From NCBI GenBank assembly GCA_017396555.1, contig JAFQLS010000027.1, positions 1 to 64,000 on the forward strand: a stretch of DNA of 64,000 bases. Direction: 5' to 3'. The translations under genes and the position numbers were made by a program. Positions within the stretch are counted from its first letter, which is position 1; each line of letters begins with the position of its first letter. The DNA is from Lachnospiraceae bacterium. GTDB lineage: Bacteria; Bacillota; Clostridia; Lachnospirales; Lachnospiraceae. Shown here piece after piece: positions 8,892 to 16,925 of the stretch. The notes beneath the pieces are model-generated. The model made no database searches. It saw nothing but the letters and a program-made list of their open reading frames with translations, and was not told where the DNA came from.

Positions 8892-10571
8892 ATGAGAACT
8901 GTTGTGAATAAAAACAGTAAAAGTAAGGTGAAAATAATTCCGCTTGGCGGATTAGAGCAGATTGGTATGAATATTACTGCTTTTGAATATGAAGAAAGTA
9001 TATTTGTTGTGGATTGTGGTCTGGCATTTCCGGATGACCAGATGCTTGGTATAGACCTTGTTATTCCGGATGTGACCTACCTTAAGGATAATATAGAAAA
9101 AGTAAAAGGATTTGTAATAACTCATGGACATGAGGATCACATAGGAGCTCTTCCGTATATTTTAAAGGACATTCAGGTTCCGATATATGGAACGTTACTA
9201 ACTATGGGGATTATTGAAGGAAAGCTCAAGGAACATAATATGCTTAGGACTGTAAAACGTAAGGTGGTAAAATACGGTCAGTGTATTAATCTTGGAGATT
9301 TCAGGATAGAATTTATAAAAGTTAATCATAGCATTGCCGATGCTGCGGCACTTGCAATATATACACCGGCGGGTGTTATTGTTCATACAGGTGATTTTAA
9401 AATAGATTATACACCTGTATTTGGTGACCCGACAGATTTGACAAGATTTGGCGAACTTGGTAAAAAGGGAGTCCTTGCATTACTTGCTGATAGCACTAAT
9501 GTAATGCGCCCGGGATTTACTATGTCTGAGAAAACAGTAGGTAAAACATTTGATCATATTTTTGCTGAACATACAGACAGAAGAATTATTGTTGCAACTT
9601 TTGCTTCAAATGTCGACAGAGTGCAACAGATTATTAATTCCGCATATCAATACGGACGCAAGGTTGTTATTGAAGGAAGAAGCATGGTTAATGTAATAAA
9701 CACAGCAGATGAGCTTGGTTATATTAACATTCCGGAACATACACTTATTGATATAGAAGAAATGAAGAATTATCCTGATGAAAAAATTGTTATGATTACA
9801 ACAGGAAGTCAGGGTGAATCGATGGCTGCATTATCAAGAATGGCTGCATCTATTCACCGCAAGGTAACAATTAAGCCGGGGGATACAGTAATACTTAGCT
9901 CCACACCTATTCCGGGCAATGAAAAAGCAGTATCAAGGGTTATTAATGAGTTATCAATGAAAGGTGCTAATGTAATCTTTCAGGATACTCATGTATCAGG
10001 ACATGCATGTCAGGAAGAAATAAAGCTTATCTATTCACTTCTTAAGCCAAAGTATTCTGTCCCTGTTCATGGTGAATACAGACATTTAAAGACTCATGCA
10101 GAGTTGGCAATGCAGATGGGGATACCGAAGGAAAATACATTTATTTTAGCCTCGGGAGATGTGCTTGAGTTATCGGATGAATCGGCAAGAGTTGTAGAAC
10201 AGGTTCCGGTAGGAAGCATACTTGTTGATGGTCTTGGTGTAGGAGACGTTGGTAACATCGTATTAAGAGACAGACAGAATCTTGCTGAAAACGGAATAAT
10301 AATTGTAGTTATGACACTTGAAAAATATAGTAATCAGTTACTTGCCGGACCTGATATTGTTACGAGAGGTTTTGTATATGTAAGAGAATCAGAAAATCTT
10401 ATAGACGAAGCAAAACAGGTTGTAGATGATGCTGTTATGGATTGTCTTGATAATCATATATCGGATTGGGGTAAACTCAAAATGGTTGTTAAGGAGTCAT
10501 TAAGTGATTATCTTTGGAAGAAAATGAAAAGAAATCCTATGATTTTACCAATTATAATGGAAGTTGAGTAA
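8892..10571 (+). CDS. rnjA: Ribonuclease J
   Basis: Metallo-beta-lactamase/beta-CASP ribonuclease with 5'-3' exonuclease and endonuclease activity, central to mRNA decay and rRNA maturation in Firmicutes. The zinc-binding motif THGHEDHIGALPY is at about residues 77-89, the beta-CASP domain contains ATFASNVDRVQQI and GRSMVNV, and the C-terminal region carries VPVHGEYRHLKTHAEL, which holds another metal-ligand histidine. The 559-residue length is normal. A GGGAGGA precedes the ATG. The gene lies 16 bases after the DUF1292 gene. Placing it with ylbF, whose Bacillus relative modulates the other decay enzyme RNase Y, makes a small mRNA-turnover unit. Confidence 0.95.
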   Translation: MRTVVNKNSKSKVKIIPLGGLEQIGMNITAFEYEESIFVVDCGLAFPDDQMLGIDLVIPDVTYLKDNIEKVKGFVITHGHEDHIGALPYILKDIQVPIYGTLLTMGIIEGKLKEHNMLRTVKRKVVKYGQCINLGDFRIEFIKVNHSIADAAALAIYTPAGVIVHTGDFKIDYTPVFGDPTDLTRFGELGKKGVLALLADSTNVMRPGFTMSEKTVGKTFDHIFAEHTDRRIIVATFASNVDRVQQIINSAYQYGRKVVIEGRSMVNVINTADELGYINIPEHTLIDIEEMKNYPDEKIVMITTGSQGESMAALSRMAASIHRKVTIKPGDTVILSSTPIPGNEKAVSRVINELSMKGANVIFQDTHVSGHACQEEIKLIYSLLKPKYSVPVHGEYRHLKTHAELAMQMGIPKENTFILASGDVLELSDESARVVEQVPVGSILVDGLGVGDVGNIVLRDRQNLAENGIIIVVMTLEKYSNQLLAGPDIVTRGFVYVRESENLIDEAKQVVDDAVMDCLDNHISDWGKLKMVVKESLSDYLWKKMKRNPMILPIIMEVE

Positions 10572-10588
10572 CTTTAGGAGGATACAAT

Positions 10589-10924
10589 ATGTATGAAATT
10601 AAAGCTAGAGCACGAGATTTGTCGTCAAGCATACTTAGAAGTAAGGAATATCGTAGCTATATAGAAAACTATGAAGAGATAAAAAATGATGAATTTCTTA
10701 TGGTCAGATTGAACGGCTTAAGAAAAAAACGTTTTGGATTACAGTATAATGACGGTTCTAATATGAAACAGCATATGGATGAATTGTATAATGAATTCAG
10801 AGATGTTTATGAAAATGATAAGGCAAGAAGATTCTTGGATTCGGAGATGGCTTTATGTAGAATGCTTCAAAAGGTTAACCGTGCGGTTTTGACTGATTTA
10901 GAAATGAATCTAGACTTTTTGTAA
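10589..10924 (+). CDS. YlbF/YmcA family protein
   Basis: Helical 111-residue protein with the family pattern (DLSSSILRSKEYRSYIENYEEIKNDE, then LYNEFRDVYENDKARRFLDSEMALCRMLQKVNRAVL). In B. subtilis YlbF, YmcA and YaaT form the Y-complex that steers RNase Y and affects sporulation, competence and biofilm formation. TTAGGAGG precedes the ATG and the gene follows rnjA by 17 bases, so the two are cotranscribed. No cysteine cluster for an iron-sulfur centre is visible: the protein has only one cysteine. A role as an mRNA-processing cofactor is inferred from the family. Confidence 0.85.
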   Translation: MYEIKARARDLSSSILRSKEYRSYIENYEEIKNDEFLMVRLNGLRKKRFGLQYNDGSNMKQHMDELYNEFRDVYENDKARRFLDSEMALCRMLQKVNRAVLTDLEMNLDFL

Positions 10925-10975
10925 ATTACAAGGTATAATATCCATTGGTTATTAATGTACAGAATGGAGATATTT

Positions 10976-11347
10976 ATGGTTTTAAAGAAAATATCAAAGG
11001 GAATTCTTGGTATATCTTTTAGAATGGTTGTATATATCGCTATAATAGCTCTTGTGTATGAACTGGCTACGTTTGGTTTTGAAACAGGAGAAAAGATATT
11101 TACTGATAAAGGTTATAAAGAAGCACCGGGAAAAAATATATCAGTGACAGTAAGTGATTCCATGTCCACTATGGAGGTTGGAGAATTGCTTGAGGAAAAG
11201 GGTATTATTGAAGATAAATATATCTTCTGTATTCAGTCGTTCTTGTATGAAGCTGATTTTAAAAGTGGAAAATACAAATTAAATACATCATTAAGTCCGG
11301 AGGATATTATTAATGTTTTATCCACAGAGGCGAGTGAAGGAGAATAA
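10976..11347 (+). CDS. MltG/YceG-like N-terminal fragment (membrane anchor plus LysM-like part, no catalytic domain)
   Basis: A product of about 123 residues with one membrane segment near residues 12-32 (RMVVYIAIIALVYELATFGF), then a segment resembling the N-terminal LysM-like module of endolytic transglycosylase MltG (SMSTMEVGELLEEKGIIED, then FKSGKYKLNTSLSPEDIINVLS). The catalytic YceG domain with its glutamate is absent: the protein simply stops. Its position (after ruvX/DUF1292, before trmR-trhP) is that of yrrL (mltG) in Bacillus. I prefer the ATG at 10976 (GGAG six bases before) to 10955. It is either a decayed mltG or a family of short anchors; no leftover catalytic sequence follows, and trmR begins at once. 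Confidence 0.75.
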   Translation: MVLKKISKGILGISFRMVVYIAIIALVYELATFGFETGEKIFTDKGYKEAPGKNISVTVSDSMSTMEVGELLEEKGIIEDKYIFCIQSFLYEADFKSGKYKLNTSLSPEDIINVLSTEASEGE

Positions 11348-11354
11348 TGTCAAT

Positions 11355-11999
11355 ATGATAGTGAATGAAAGAATAGTGACATATATTCATTCATTAGAGA
11401 GAGATAATAGTCAGGTGTGTATGGAGATTGAAGAATATGCCCACCGGACAGATGTGCCGATTATCCGTAAAGAAATGGAAAGCTTTTTAAAAGTGATGCT
11501 TACCATCAAGAAACCAGCAAAAGTGTTGGAGCTTGGAACTGCTATTGGATATTCGGCTATTTTAATGAGTGAATGTATTCCGGAGGGAAGCACAATTACA
11601 ACAATAGAAAATTATGAGAAAAGAATACCGATAGCAAGGGAAAATATTAGAAAAGCAGGAAAAGAGGATGTAATAACCCTGCTTGAGGGTGATGCTCTGG
11701 AGATAATTCCAAAGCTTAAGGACAAATTTGATTTTGTATTTATGGATGCAGCAAAAGGACAGTATATTAATTTTCTTCCTTTGGTATTAAAGGTTATGAA
11801 TAAGGATGGTATTCTTATAGCTGATAATGTGCTACAGGATGGAGACTTGATAGAATCAAGGTTTGGAATAGAGAGAAGAAATAGAACAATTCACTCAAGA
11901 ATGAGAGAGTATATGTATACGGTCAAAAATATGCCTGAATTAGAGACAACGATTGTTCCTATAGGCGATGGTATAACTGTTAGTGTTTTGAAAGGATGA
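11355..11999 (+). CDS. trmR: tRNA 5-hydroxyuridine methyltransferase (O-methyltransferase family 3)
   Basis: SAM-dependent O-methyltransferase of about 214 residues with motif I VLELGTAIGYSAILM, an acidic ribose-binding ITTIENYEKR, the metal/catalytic FDFVFMDAAKGQY and IADNVLQDG. The family includes caffeoyl-CoA O-methyltransferases, but the location directly before a U32 peptidase gene matches B. subtilis yrrM (TrmR), which methylates ho5U34 of tRNA to mo5U34 after TrhP has hydroxylated the uridine. The start is taken at 11355, after GAAGGAG at 11336-11342; the frame also opens at 11313, but that would overlap the preceding gene. The last bases overlap the frame of the next gene. Confidence 0.85.
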   Translation: MIVNERIVTYIHSLERDNSQVCMEIEEYAHRTDVPIIRKEMESFLKVMLTIKKPAKVLELGTAIGYSAILMSECIPEGSTITTIENYEKRIPIARENIRKAGKEDVITLLEGDALEIIPKLKDKFDFVFMDAAKGQYINFLPLVLKVMNKDGILIADNVLQDGDLIESRFGIERRNRTIHSRMREYMYTVKNMPELETTIVPIGDGITVSVLKG

Positions 12000-12004
12000 T
12001 AGAT

Positions 12005-13231
12005 ATGAAAAAGCCTGAATTACTTGTGCCGGCAAGCAGTCTTGAGGTGTTGAAGACAGCGGTAATATTTGGTGCGGATGCGGTATATATAGGTGGAGAA
12101 GCATTTGGATTAAGAGCAAAGGCAAAGAACTTTTCAAGAGATGATATGATTGAAGGAATTGCATTTGCGCATGAACATAATGTAAAGGTGTATGTGACGG
12201 CAAATATTTTGGCTCATAACAGCGATCTTGAGGGTGTCAGGAAATATTTTGAGGAATTAAAAGAAATAAAGCCGGATGCGTTAATTATAGCTGATCCTGC
12301 AATTTTTACTATAGCAAAAGAGGTTCTTCCTGAAATGGAGCTTCATATAAGTACACAGGCAAATAATACAAACTATGGTACTTATAATTTTTGGTATAAT
12401 CTTGGAGCTAAAAGGGTTGTATCTGCAAGAGAATTGTCTCTTGAAGAGATAAAAGAAATAAGAGCAAATATCCCTGAAGATATGGAAATAGAATCATTTA
12501 TGCATGGTGCTATGTGCATATCGTATTCAGGAAGATGTCTGCTTAGCAGCTTTATGGCGGGAAGAGATGCGAATCAGGGTGCGTGTACACATCCTTGCAG
12601 ATGGAAATATGCGTTGGTCGAAGAATCAAGACCTGGCGAGTATATGCCGGTATATGAAAATGAAAGAGGAACATATATTTTTAATTCTAAGGATTTATGT
12701 ATGATTGAACATATACCGGAATTGTTAGAAGCCGGAATAGACAGCTTTAAAGTAGAAGGAAGAATGAAGACGGCACTATATGTTGCAACTGTAGCAAGAA
12801 CCTATAGGATGGCAATAGATGATTGTCTTAAAGATGTGGAAGTATATAAGAGCAGAATTCCTTTTTACAAGGCTGAAATTGCTAAATGCACTTACAGACA
12901 ATATACAACAGGATTCTTTTTTGGCAAGCCTGATGAAAATACACAGATTTATGATAACAACACATATGTAAAGGAATATACATATCTTGGTATTGTAAAT
13001 GAAATTAAAGATGGTTTGTGTAAAATTGAACAAAAAAACAAGTTTTGTGTTGGCGAAGAAATGGAAATTATGAAACCTAATGGAGAAAATGTAATGGTTT
13101 CTGTTGAGGCGATTTATGATGAAGAGGGAAATGAGCGTGACAGTGCACCTCATCCTAAAGAGATTTTATACGTTAAATTATCAAAATCCGCATCAGTATA
13201 TGATATTTTAAGAAGAAAAGAAAATAATTAA
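12005..13231 (+). CDS. trhP: U32 family protein, tRNA uridine-34 hydroxylation protein TrhP
   Basis: Member of peptidase family U32, of about 408 residues. It begins KKPELLVPASSLEVLKTAVIFGADAVYIGG and carries the family signature around ESFMHGAMCISYSGRCLLSSF and DANQGACTHPCRWKY, where the four cysteines expected for an iron-sulfur centre are visible. In E. coli and B. subtilis these proteins use prephenate to make 5-hydroxyuridine at tRNA position 34, the substrate of TrmR, whose gene is immediately upstream; older databases call it a collagenase-like protease. I chose the ATG at 12005 because AAAGGA lies about nine bases before it; an in-frame ATG at 11996 overlaps the trmR stop and is too close to that site. 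Confidence 0.88.
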   Translation: MKKPELLVPASSLEVLKTAVIFGADAVYIGGEAFGLRAKAKNFSRDDMIEGIAFAHEHNVKVYVTANILAHNSDLEGVRKYFEELKEIKPDALIIADPAIFTIAKEVLPEMELHISTQANNTNYGTYNFWYNLGAKRVVSARELSLEEIKEIRANIPEDMEIESFMHGAMCISYSGRCLLSSFMAGRDANQGACTHPCRWKYALVEESRPGEYMPVYENERGTYIFNSKDLCMIEHIPELLEAGIDSFKVEGRMKTALYVATVARTYRMAIDDCLKDVEVYKSRIPFYKAEIAKCTYRQYTTGFFFGKPDENTQIYDNNTYVKEYTYLGIVNEIKDGLCKIEQKNKFCVGEEMEIMKPNGENVMVSVEAIYDEEGNERDSAPHPKEILYVKLSKSASVYDILRRKENN

Positions 13232-13235
13232 TATG

Positions 13236-13297
13236 GAAAGGCACATTAAAGGTGTTTGGTACATAAAGTGTATTAAATATTCTTTGAGGTGCCTTTC
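13236..13297 (+). promoter_or_regulatory. Inverted repeat overlapping the sigK ribosome-binding site
   Basis: GAAAGGCAC at 13236-13244 is a perfect inverted repeat of GTGCCTTTC at 13289-13297, separated by 44 bases. The right arm overlaps the second half of GAGGTG (13286-13291), the likely ribosome-binding site of the TTG start at 13299. Pairing would partly hide the site, giving translational control. Regulation is inferred; the repeat and its overlap are seen directly. Confidence 0.5.
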
Positions 13298-13298
13298 T

Positions 13299-13925
13299 TT
13301 GAAAACATTTCCGAAACCACTTACATTAGAAGAGGAAAAAATATATTTGGATAAGTATAAAGAAGGAGATAAAAATGCAAGGGATATTCTTATAGAAAGA
13401 AATCTAAGATTAGTTGCACATATTGCAAAAAAATATAATCAGGTTGACAGAGATATGGAGGAATTAATATCTGTTGGAACTATAGGTCTTATAAAAGCTA
13501 TTAATTCTTTTAATGGAAGTAAAGGGAATAAATTGGTTACTTATGCTTCTAAATGTATAGATAATGAAATATTAATGATGATGAGAAATGAAAAAAAGAG
13601 ACAAAGAGATGTATCTTTGTATGAGCCTGTTGGAACTGACAGAGAAGGTAATGAAATAAATTTGCTTGATATTATTGAGAATAATGAAAAAGATATGAGT
13701 GAGGAGTATGCAAAAAAGGAAGATATCAAATGGTTATATACAAAAATAGATGAGGTTCTTACAAATAGAGAGAAAAGCATAATTGTTATGAGGTATGGAT
13801 TGTATGGTGGAACTGAATTCACCCAGCGTGAGGTTGCAAAAATACTTAATATCAGCAGAAGTTATGTTAGCAGAATTGAAAAGAAAGCTATTCAAATATT
13901 AAGAAATTGTGCAAAATGTTCATAA
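13299..13925 (+). CDS. sigK: RNA polymerase sigma factor of the SigK type
   Basis: Sigma-70 family factor of about 208 residues. FPKPLTLEEEKIYLDKYKEGD, then ARDILIERNLRLVAHIAKKY, DMEELISVGTIGLIKAINSF and the C-terminal helix-turn-helix FTQREVAKILNISRSYVSRIEKKA align well with Bacillus SigK, the late mother-cell sporulation factor. The first ATG in frame is at 13233, but it has no good ribosome-binding site; the TTG at 13299 has GAGGTG seven bases upstream and would produce a protein beginning MKTFPKPL, that is, SigK without a pro-sequence, as described for Clostridioides difficile. An inverted repeat spans the leader. The type IV pilus genes start 108 bases downstream, so a role beyond sporulation is possible but unproven. 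Confidence 0.85.
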   Translation: MKTFPKPLTLEEEKIYLDKYKEGDKNARDILIERNLRLVAHIAKKYNQVDRDMEELISVGTIGLIKAINSFNGSKGNKLVTYASKCIDNEILMMMRNEKKRQRDVSLYEPVGTDREGNEINLLDIIENNEKDMSEEYAKKEDIKWLYTKIDEVLTNREKSIIVMRYGLYGGTEFTQREVAKILNISRSYVSRIEKKAIQILRNCAKCS

Positions 13926-14000
13926 ATATGAATAAAAAAAGAACAAATTTGATTGATATTGATAAAAAAAGCTTTATTTATTGTCGAATTAGTGATAGAA

Positions 14001-14006
14001 TATAAT
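14001..14006 (+). promoter_or_regulatory. Possible -10 box of the type IV pilus operon
   Basis: A perfect TATAAT lies 28 bases before the pilB start. At 17 bases upstream the sequence is TTATTG (13978-13983), a poor -35 box. A TAAA (13963-13966) followed after 16 bases by GTCGAATT (13983-13990) is only loosely similar to a sigma-28 promoter. The position before the first pilus gene makes a promoter likely; which sigma factor reads it is unclear. Confidence 0.3.
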
Positions 14007-14033
14007 TTATTAGAGAAAAAAGAGGTTGGTAGT

Positions 14034-15746
14034 ATGGCTAGTATGAAGAAGATTCGTATAGGAGATGTACTGATTGAAAAGGGGCTTATTACCCAGGAAC
14101 AATTAGAATCTGCTCTTACGGAACAAAAGAATAAAGGCAACAAGCTTGGTGAAACTCTTGTTGAGATGGGACTCGTGAGTGAAGACGATATTATTGATGT
14201 GTTGTGCGAGAAGCTTGGTGTTGAATATGTTGATTTGAGACGTATTAAGATTGATGAGTCGGTTGTAAAACTTATAAAAGAAGATTACATGAAGAAAAAC
14301 TGTCTGATTCCTATAGGATATGACCCGTTGGCTCCTAATATATTAAGAGTTGCGATGGCTGATCCTATGGATATTATGGCTATTGATGATATTGCAATCA
14401 TTACTAATCTTCAGGTTGAGCCGGTGATTAGTTCGAAGACTCAGATTAATGCACAGTTGGACAAGCTTTTTGGTGCTAAAAATGCCATGGAAGCGGCTGA
14501 GCAATATAAGAAGGAACGTGAAAAAGATAAGATTGCCATTAACAGTGTGGATGAAGAAGCTAACAAAGGAAAGGAAGAAATTGAAAATTCTCCTATTGTA
14601 CAGTTAGTTAATACAATCCTTGAGCAGGCTGTAAGAAGAAGAGCCAGTGATATACATATAGAAGCTTTGGAATTTGAAGTTAGAGTCAGATATAGAATTG
14701 ATGGTTCGTTAGTTCAGGTTATGAATTATGATATAGATTTATTAACTGCTATTGTAGCCAGAATTAAGATTATTGGTGGAATGGATATTTCTGAAAAGAG
14801 AAAACCACAGGATGGTCGTATTGCTATTACGGTAGACAGAAAGGATTACGATGTCCGTGTATCTGTTCTTCCTACGGTTCACGGCGAGAAGGTCGTTATG
14901 CGTATGACCAGCAAGGAAGGTCTTACAAAAGATAAGAAGAATCTTGGATTTAGTGATGAAGAGATGACTAAGTTTGAACGTATTCTTAAAAATCCTCATG
15001 GTATCATCCTTGTAACAGGTCCTACAGGTAGTGGTAAGTCTACTACACTTTATACAGCCCTAAGTGAACTTAACACAGAAGATGTTAATATTATTACCGT
15101 AGAAGATCCGGTCGAAGCTGACCTTGATGGTATTAATCAGGTTCATGTTAACGCAAAGGCTGGACTTACATTTGCAAGTGCTCTTAGATCTATCCTTCGT
15201 CAGGATCCGGATATCATTATGATCGGTGAAATTCGAGATGGTGAGACTGCGGATATAGCTGTAAAAGCGGCTATCACAGGACACTTGGTTGTTAGTACGT
15301 TGCATACTAACGGTACAGCCAGTACGGTAACGCGTCTTATTGATATGGGTATTGAGGATTACCTTATCGGTGATTCACTCGTAGGTGTTATCGCACAGCG
15401 ACTTGTAAGACGTCTTTGTACGGATTGTAAAAAGGCGAAATTTGCAGAACCGGAAGAAAAACGTCTTCTTGGTGTAAATGAAATGGAAGATTTACTTATA
15501 TATGAGCCTTGTGGTTGTGATGCCTGCAATGGTACAGGCTATATGGGACGTATCGGTGTATATGAAATTATGCAGGTTACTCCCGGACTTAGAATTAAGA
15601 TATCTTCCGGAGCTAATGCTAACCAGATAAAGGAACAGGCAATGTCGGAAGGAATGCGTACTCTTAAAGATGGTGCGATAAGACTGTGTCTTGATGGTAT
15701 TACATCATTTAAGGAAGCATTGAAGATTGCATACGAGGCAGAGTAA
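14034..15746 (+). CDS. pilB: Type IV pilus assembly ATPase PilB (GspE family)
   Basis: Cytoplasmic hexameric ATPase that powers pilus extension. The N-terminal MshEN-type domain starts IRIGDVLIEKGLITQEQLESAL and continues LVEMGLVSEDDIIDVLCEKLGVEYVDL; the core has Walker A GPTGSGKST (about residues 329-337), the Asp box VEDPVE, Walker B IIMIGEIRD and the His box VVSTLHTN. A zinc tetracysteine typical of PilB/GspE is present (CTDC near 462-465 and CGCDAC near 493-498). MshEN domains bind c-di-GMP in some relatives, which is possible here. The start at 14034 is supported by AGAGG at 14021-14025; the frame opens earlier at 13953 without a ribosome-binding site. It heads the pilus operon. Confidence 0.95.
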   Translation: MASMKKIRIGDVLIEKGLITQEQLESALTEQKNKGNKLGETLVEMGLVSEDDIIDVLCEKLGVEYVDLRRIKIDESVVKLIKEDYMKKNCLIPIGYDPLAPNILRVAMADPMDIMAIDDIAIITNLQVEPVISSKTQINAQLDKLFGAKNAMEAAEQYKKEREKDKIAINSVDEEANKGKEEIENSPIVQLVNTILEQAVRRRASDIHIEALEFEVRVRYRIDGSLVQVMNYDIDLLTAIVARIKIIGGMDISEKRKPQDGRIAITVDRKDYDVRVSVLPTVHGEKVVMRMTSKEGLTKDKKNLGFSDEEMTKFERILKNPHGIILVTGPTGSGKSTTLYTALSELNTEDVNIITVEDPVEADLDGINQVHVNAKAGLTFASALRSILRQDPDIIMIGEIRDGETADIAVKAAITGHLVVSTLHTNGTASTVTRLIDMGIEDYLIGDSLVGVIAQRLVRRLCTDCKKAKFAEPEEKRLLGVNEMEDLLIYEPCGCDACNGTGYMGRIGVYEIMQVTPGLRIKISSGANANQIKEQAMSEGMRTLKDGAIRLCLDGITSFKEALKIAYEAE

Positions 15747-15768
15747 TAAGAAATAGGAGGAAATAATA

Positions 15769-16833
15769 ATGATAACAATTGAAGAAATACTTATAGAGGC
15801 AGCTAATCATAAAGCGTCCGATGTACATATTACCGTAGGTGTGCCACCTAAGATGAGAGTTAATGGAGCTCTTATCAGTATGGATTTTCCGAGATTAGGA
15901 CCGGAAGATACAGATGAGATAATAGATTCCTTTTTGGATAGAAGACATAAGGAAGTATATAATGAGAAAGGTGAGGTTGACTTTTCGATTTCTATTCCGC
16001 AGATTGGTCGATACCGTGTTAACGTATTCCGTCAGAGAGGTTCTGCGGCAGCGGCACTCAGAGTTGTAGGAACACAGATTCCTAATCCGGATGATTTGGG
16101 TGTGCCATATGCGGTTCAGGAATTACATAAAAAGAAGAGGGGACTGGTACTTGTAACAGGTCCTACAGGTAGTGGTAAATCTACTACACTTGCTTCTATT
16201 ATAGATTTGGTGAATACTAATACTAATAATCATGTTGTTACTTTGGAAGATCCTATAGAATATCTTCATTCACATAAGAACTCGATGGTTAACCAAAGAG
16301 AAATAGGTTTGGATTCTATGTCGTATGCGAATGCACTTAGAGCAGTACTTCGTGAGGATCCGGATGTTATTCTTGTAGGTGAGATGCGAGACCTTGAGAC
16401 GATTTCTATTGCTGTTACGGCGGCTGAAACAGGTCACTTGGTATTTTCTACATTGCATACAATTGGTGCGGCAGCAACTATCGATCGTGTGATTGACGTA
16501 TTTCCGCCACATCAGCAGCAACAGATAAGAATTCAGCTTGCCATGGTATTAGAGGGAGTTATATCTCAGCAGTTAATTCCTACTATGGATAAGAGACGAA
16601 GAGTTGCGGCTTTTGAAGTAATGATGACTAATCCGGCTATTAAGAACCTTATTCGTGAGAACAAGACATATCAGATAGGTACGCAGATTCAGACTAATCG
16701 TAAGCTTGGTATGATTACGATGGATGATGCTATTTATGATTTGTATAGAAGAGGCGAGATTAGTGGTGAAAGTGCACTTAATTATGCGCAGGATCAGTTG
16801 AGTATGGATAAGAAACTTAAGGGATTGGTGTAA
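15769..16833 (+). CDS. pilT: Type IV pilus retraction ATPase PilT
   Basis: Hexameric ATPase that depolymerises pili, giving twitching and DNA pull-in. The 354-residue protein has the PilT-type N-terminal PAS-like region (HKASDVHITVGVPPKMRVNG), Walker A GPTGSGKST near residues 131-138, VTLEDPIEYLH, Walker B VILVGEMRD, the His box VFSTLHT, and the C-terminal region beginning AFEVMMTNPAIKNLIRE that includes the retraction-specific AIRNLIRE-like motif (here AIKNLIRE). The zinc tetracysteine of PilB is absent, as expected. GGAGGA precedes the ATG and 22 bases separate it from pilB. Its presence argues for retractable pili rather than a simple type II-like pseudopilus. Confidence 0.95.
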   Translation: MITIEEILIEAANHKASDVHITVGVPPKMRVNGALISMDFPRLGPEDTDEIIDSFLDRRHKEVYNEKGEVDFSISIPQIGRYRVNVFRQRGSAAAALRVVGTQIPNPDDLGVPYAVQELHKKKRGLVLVTGPTGSGKSTTLASIIDLVNTNTNNHVVTLEDPIEYLHSHKNSMVNQREIGLDSMSYANALRAVLREDPDVILVGEMRDLETISIAVTAAETGHLVFSTLHTIGAAATIDRVIDVFPPHQQQQIRIQLAMVLEGVISQQLIPTMDKRRRVAAFEVMMTNPAIKNLIRENKTYQIGTQIQTNRKLGMITMDDAIYDLYRRGEISGESALNYAQDQLSMDKKLKGLV

Positions 16834-16856
16834 AAAATTTTACAAAAATGTTAATT

Positions 16857-16886
16857 TTGGTAAAAAAAATAGGAAATTATTACTAT
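16857..16886 (+). promoter_or_regulatory. Possible internal promoter before pilC
   Basis: The 92-base gap before pilC is very AT-rich. TTGGTA (16857-16862), an 18-base spacer and TACTAT (16881-16886) make a moderate sigma-A candidate; a separate TATAAT at 16893-16898 lacks a matching -35 box. It could raise expression of pilC and the pilins over that of the ATPases. Confidence 0.3.
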
Positions 16887-16925
16887 ATATGATATAATCC
16901 AATAGAGGGAGAGAGGAGTGCGAAA

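Noticed and set aside
14001-14006. SigK-dependent promoter for the pilus operon
   Set aside because: The TATAAT found is a sigma-A-type box, and no clear SigK-type -35/-10 pair (AC-containing -35 with CATANNNTA) could be placed at proper spacing.
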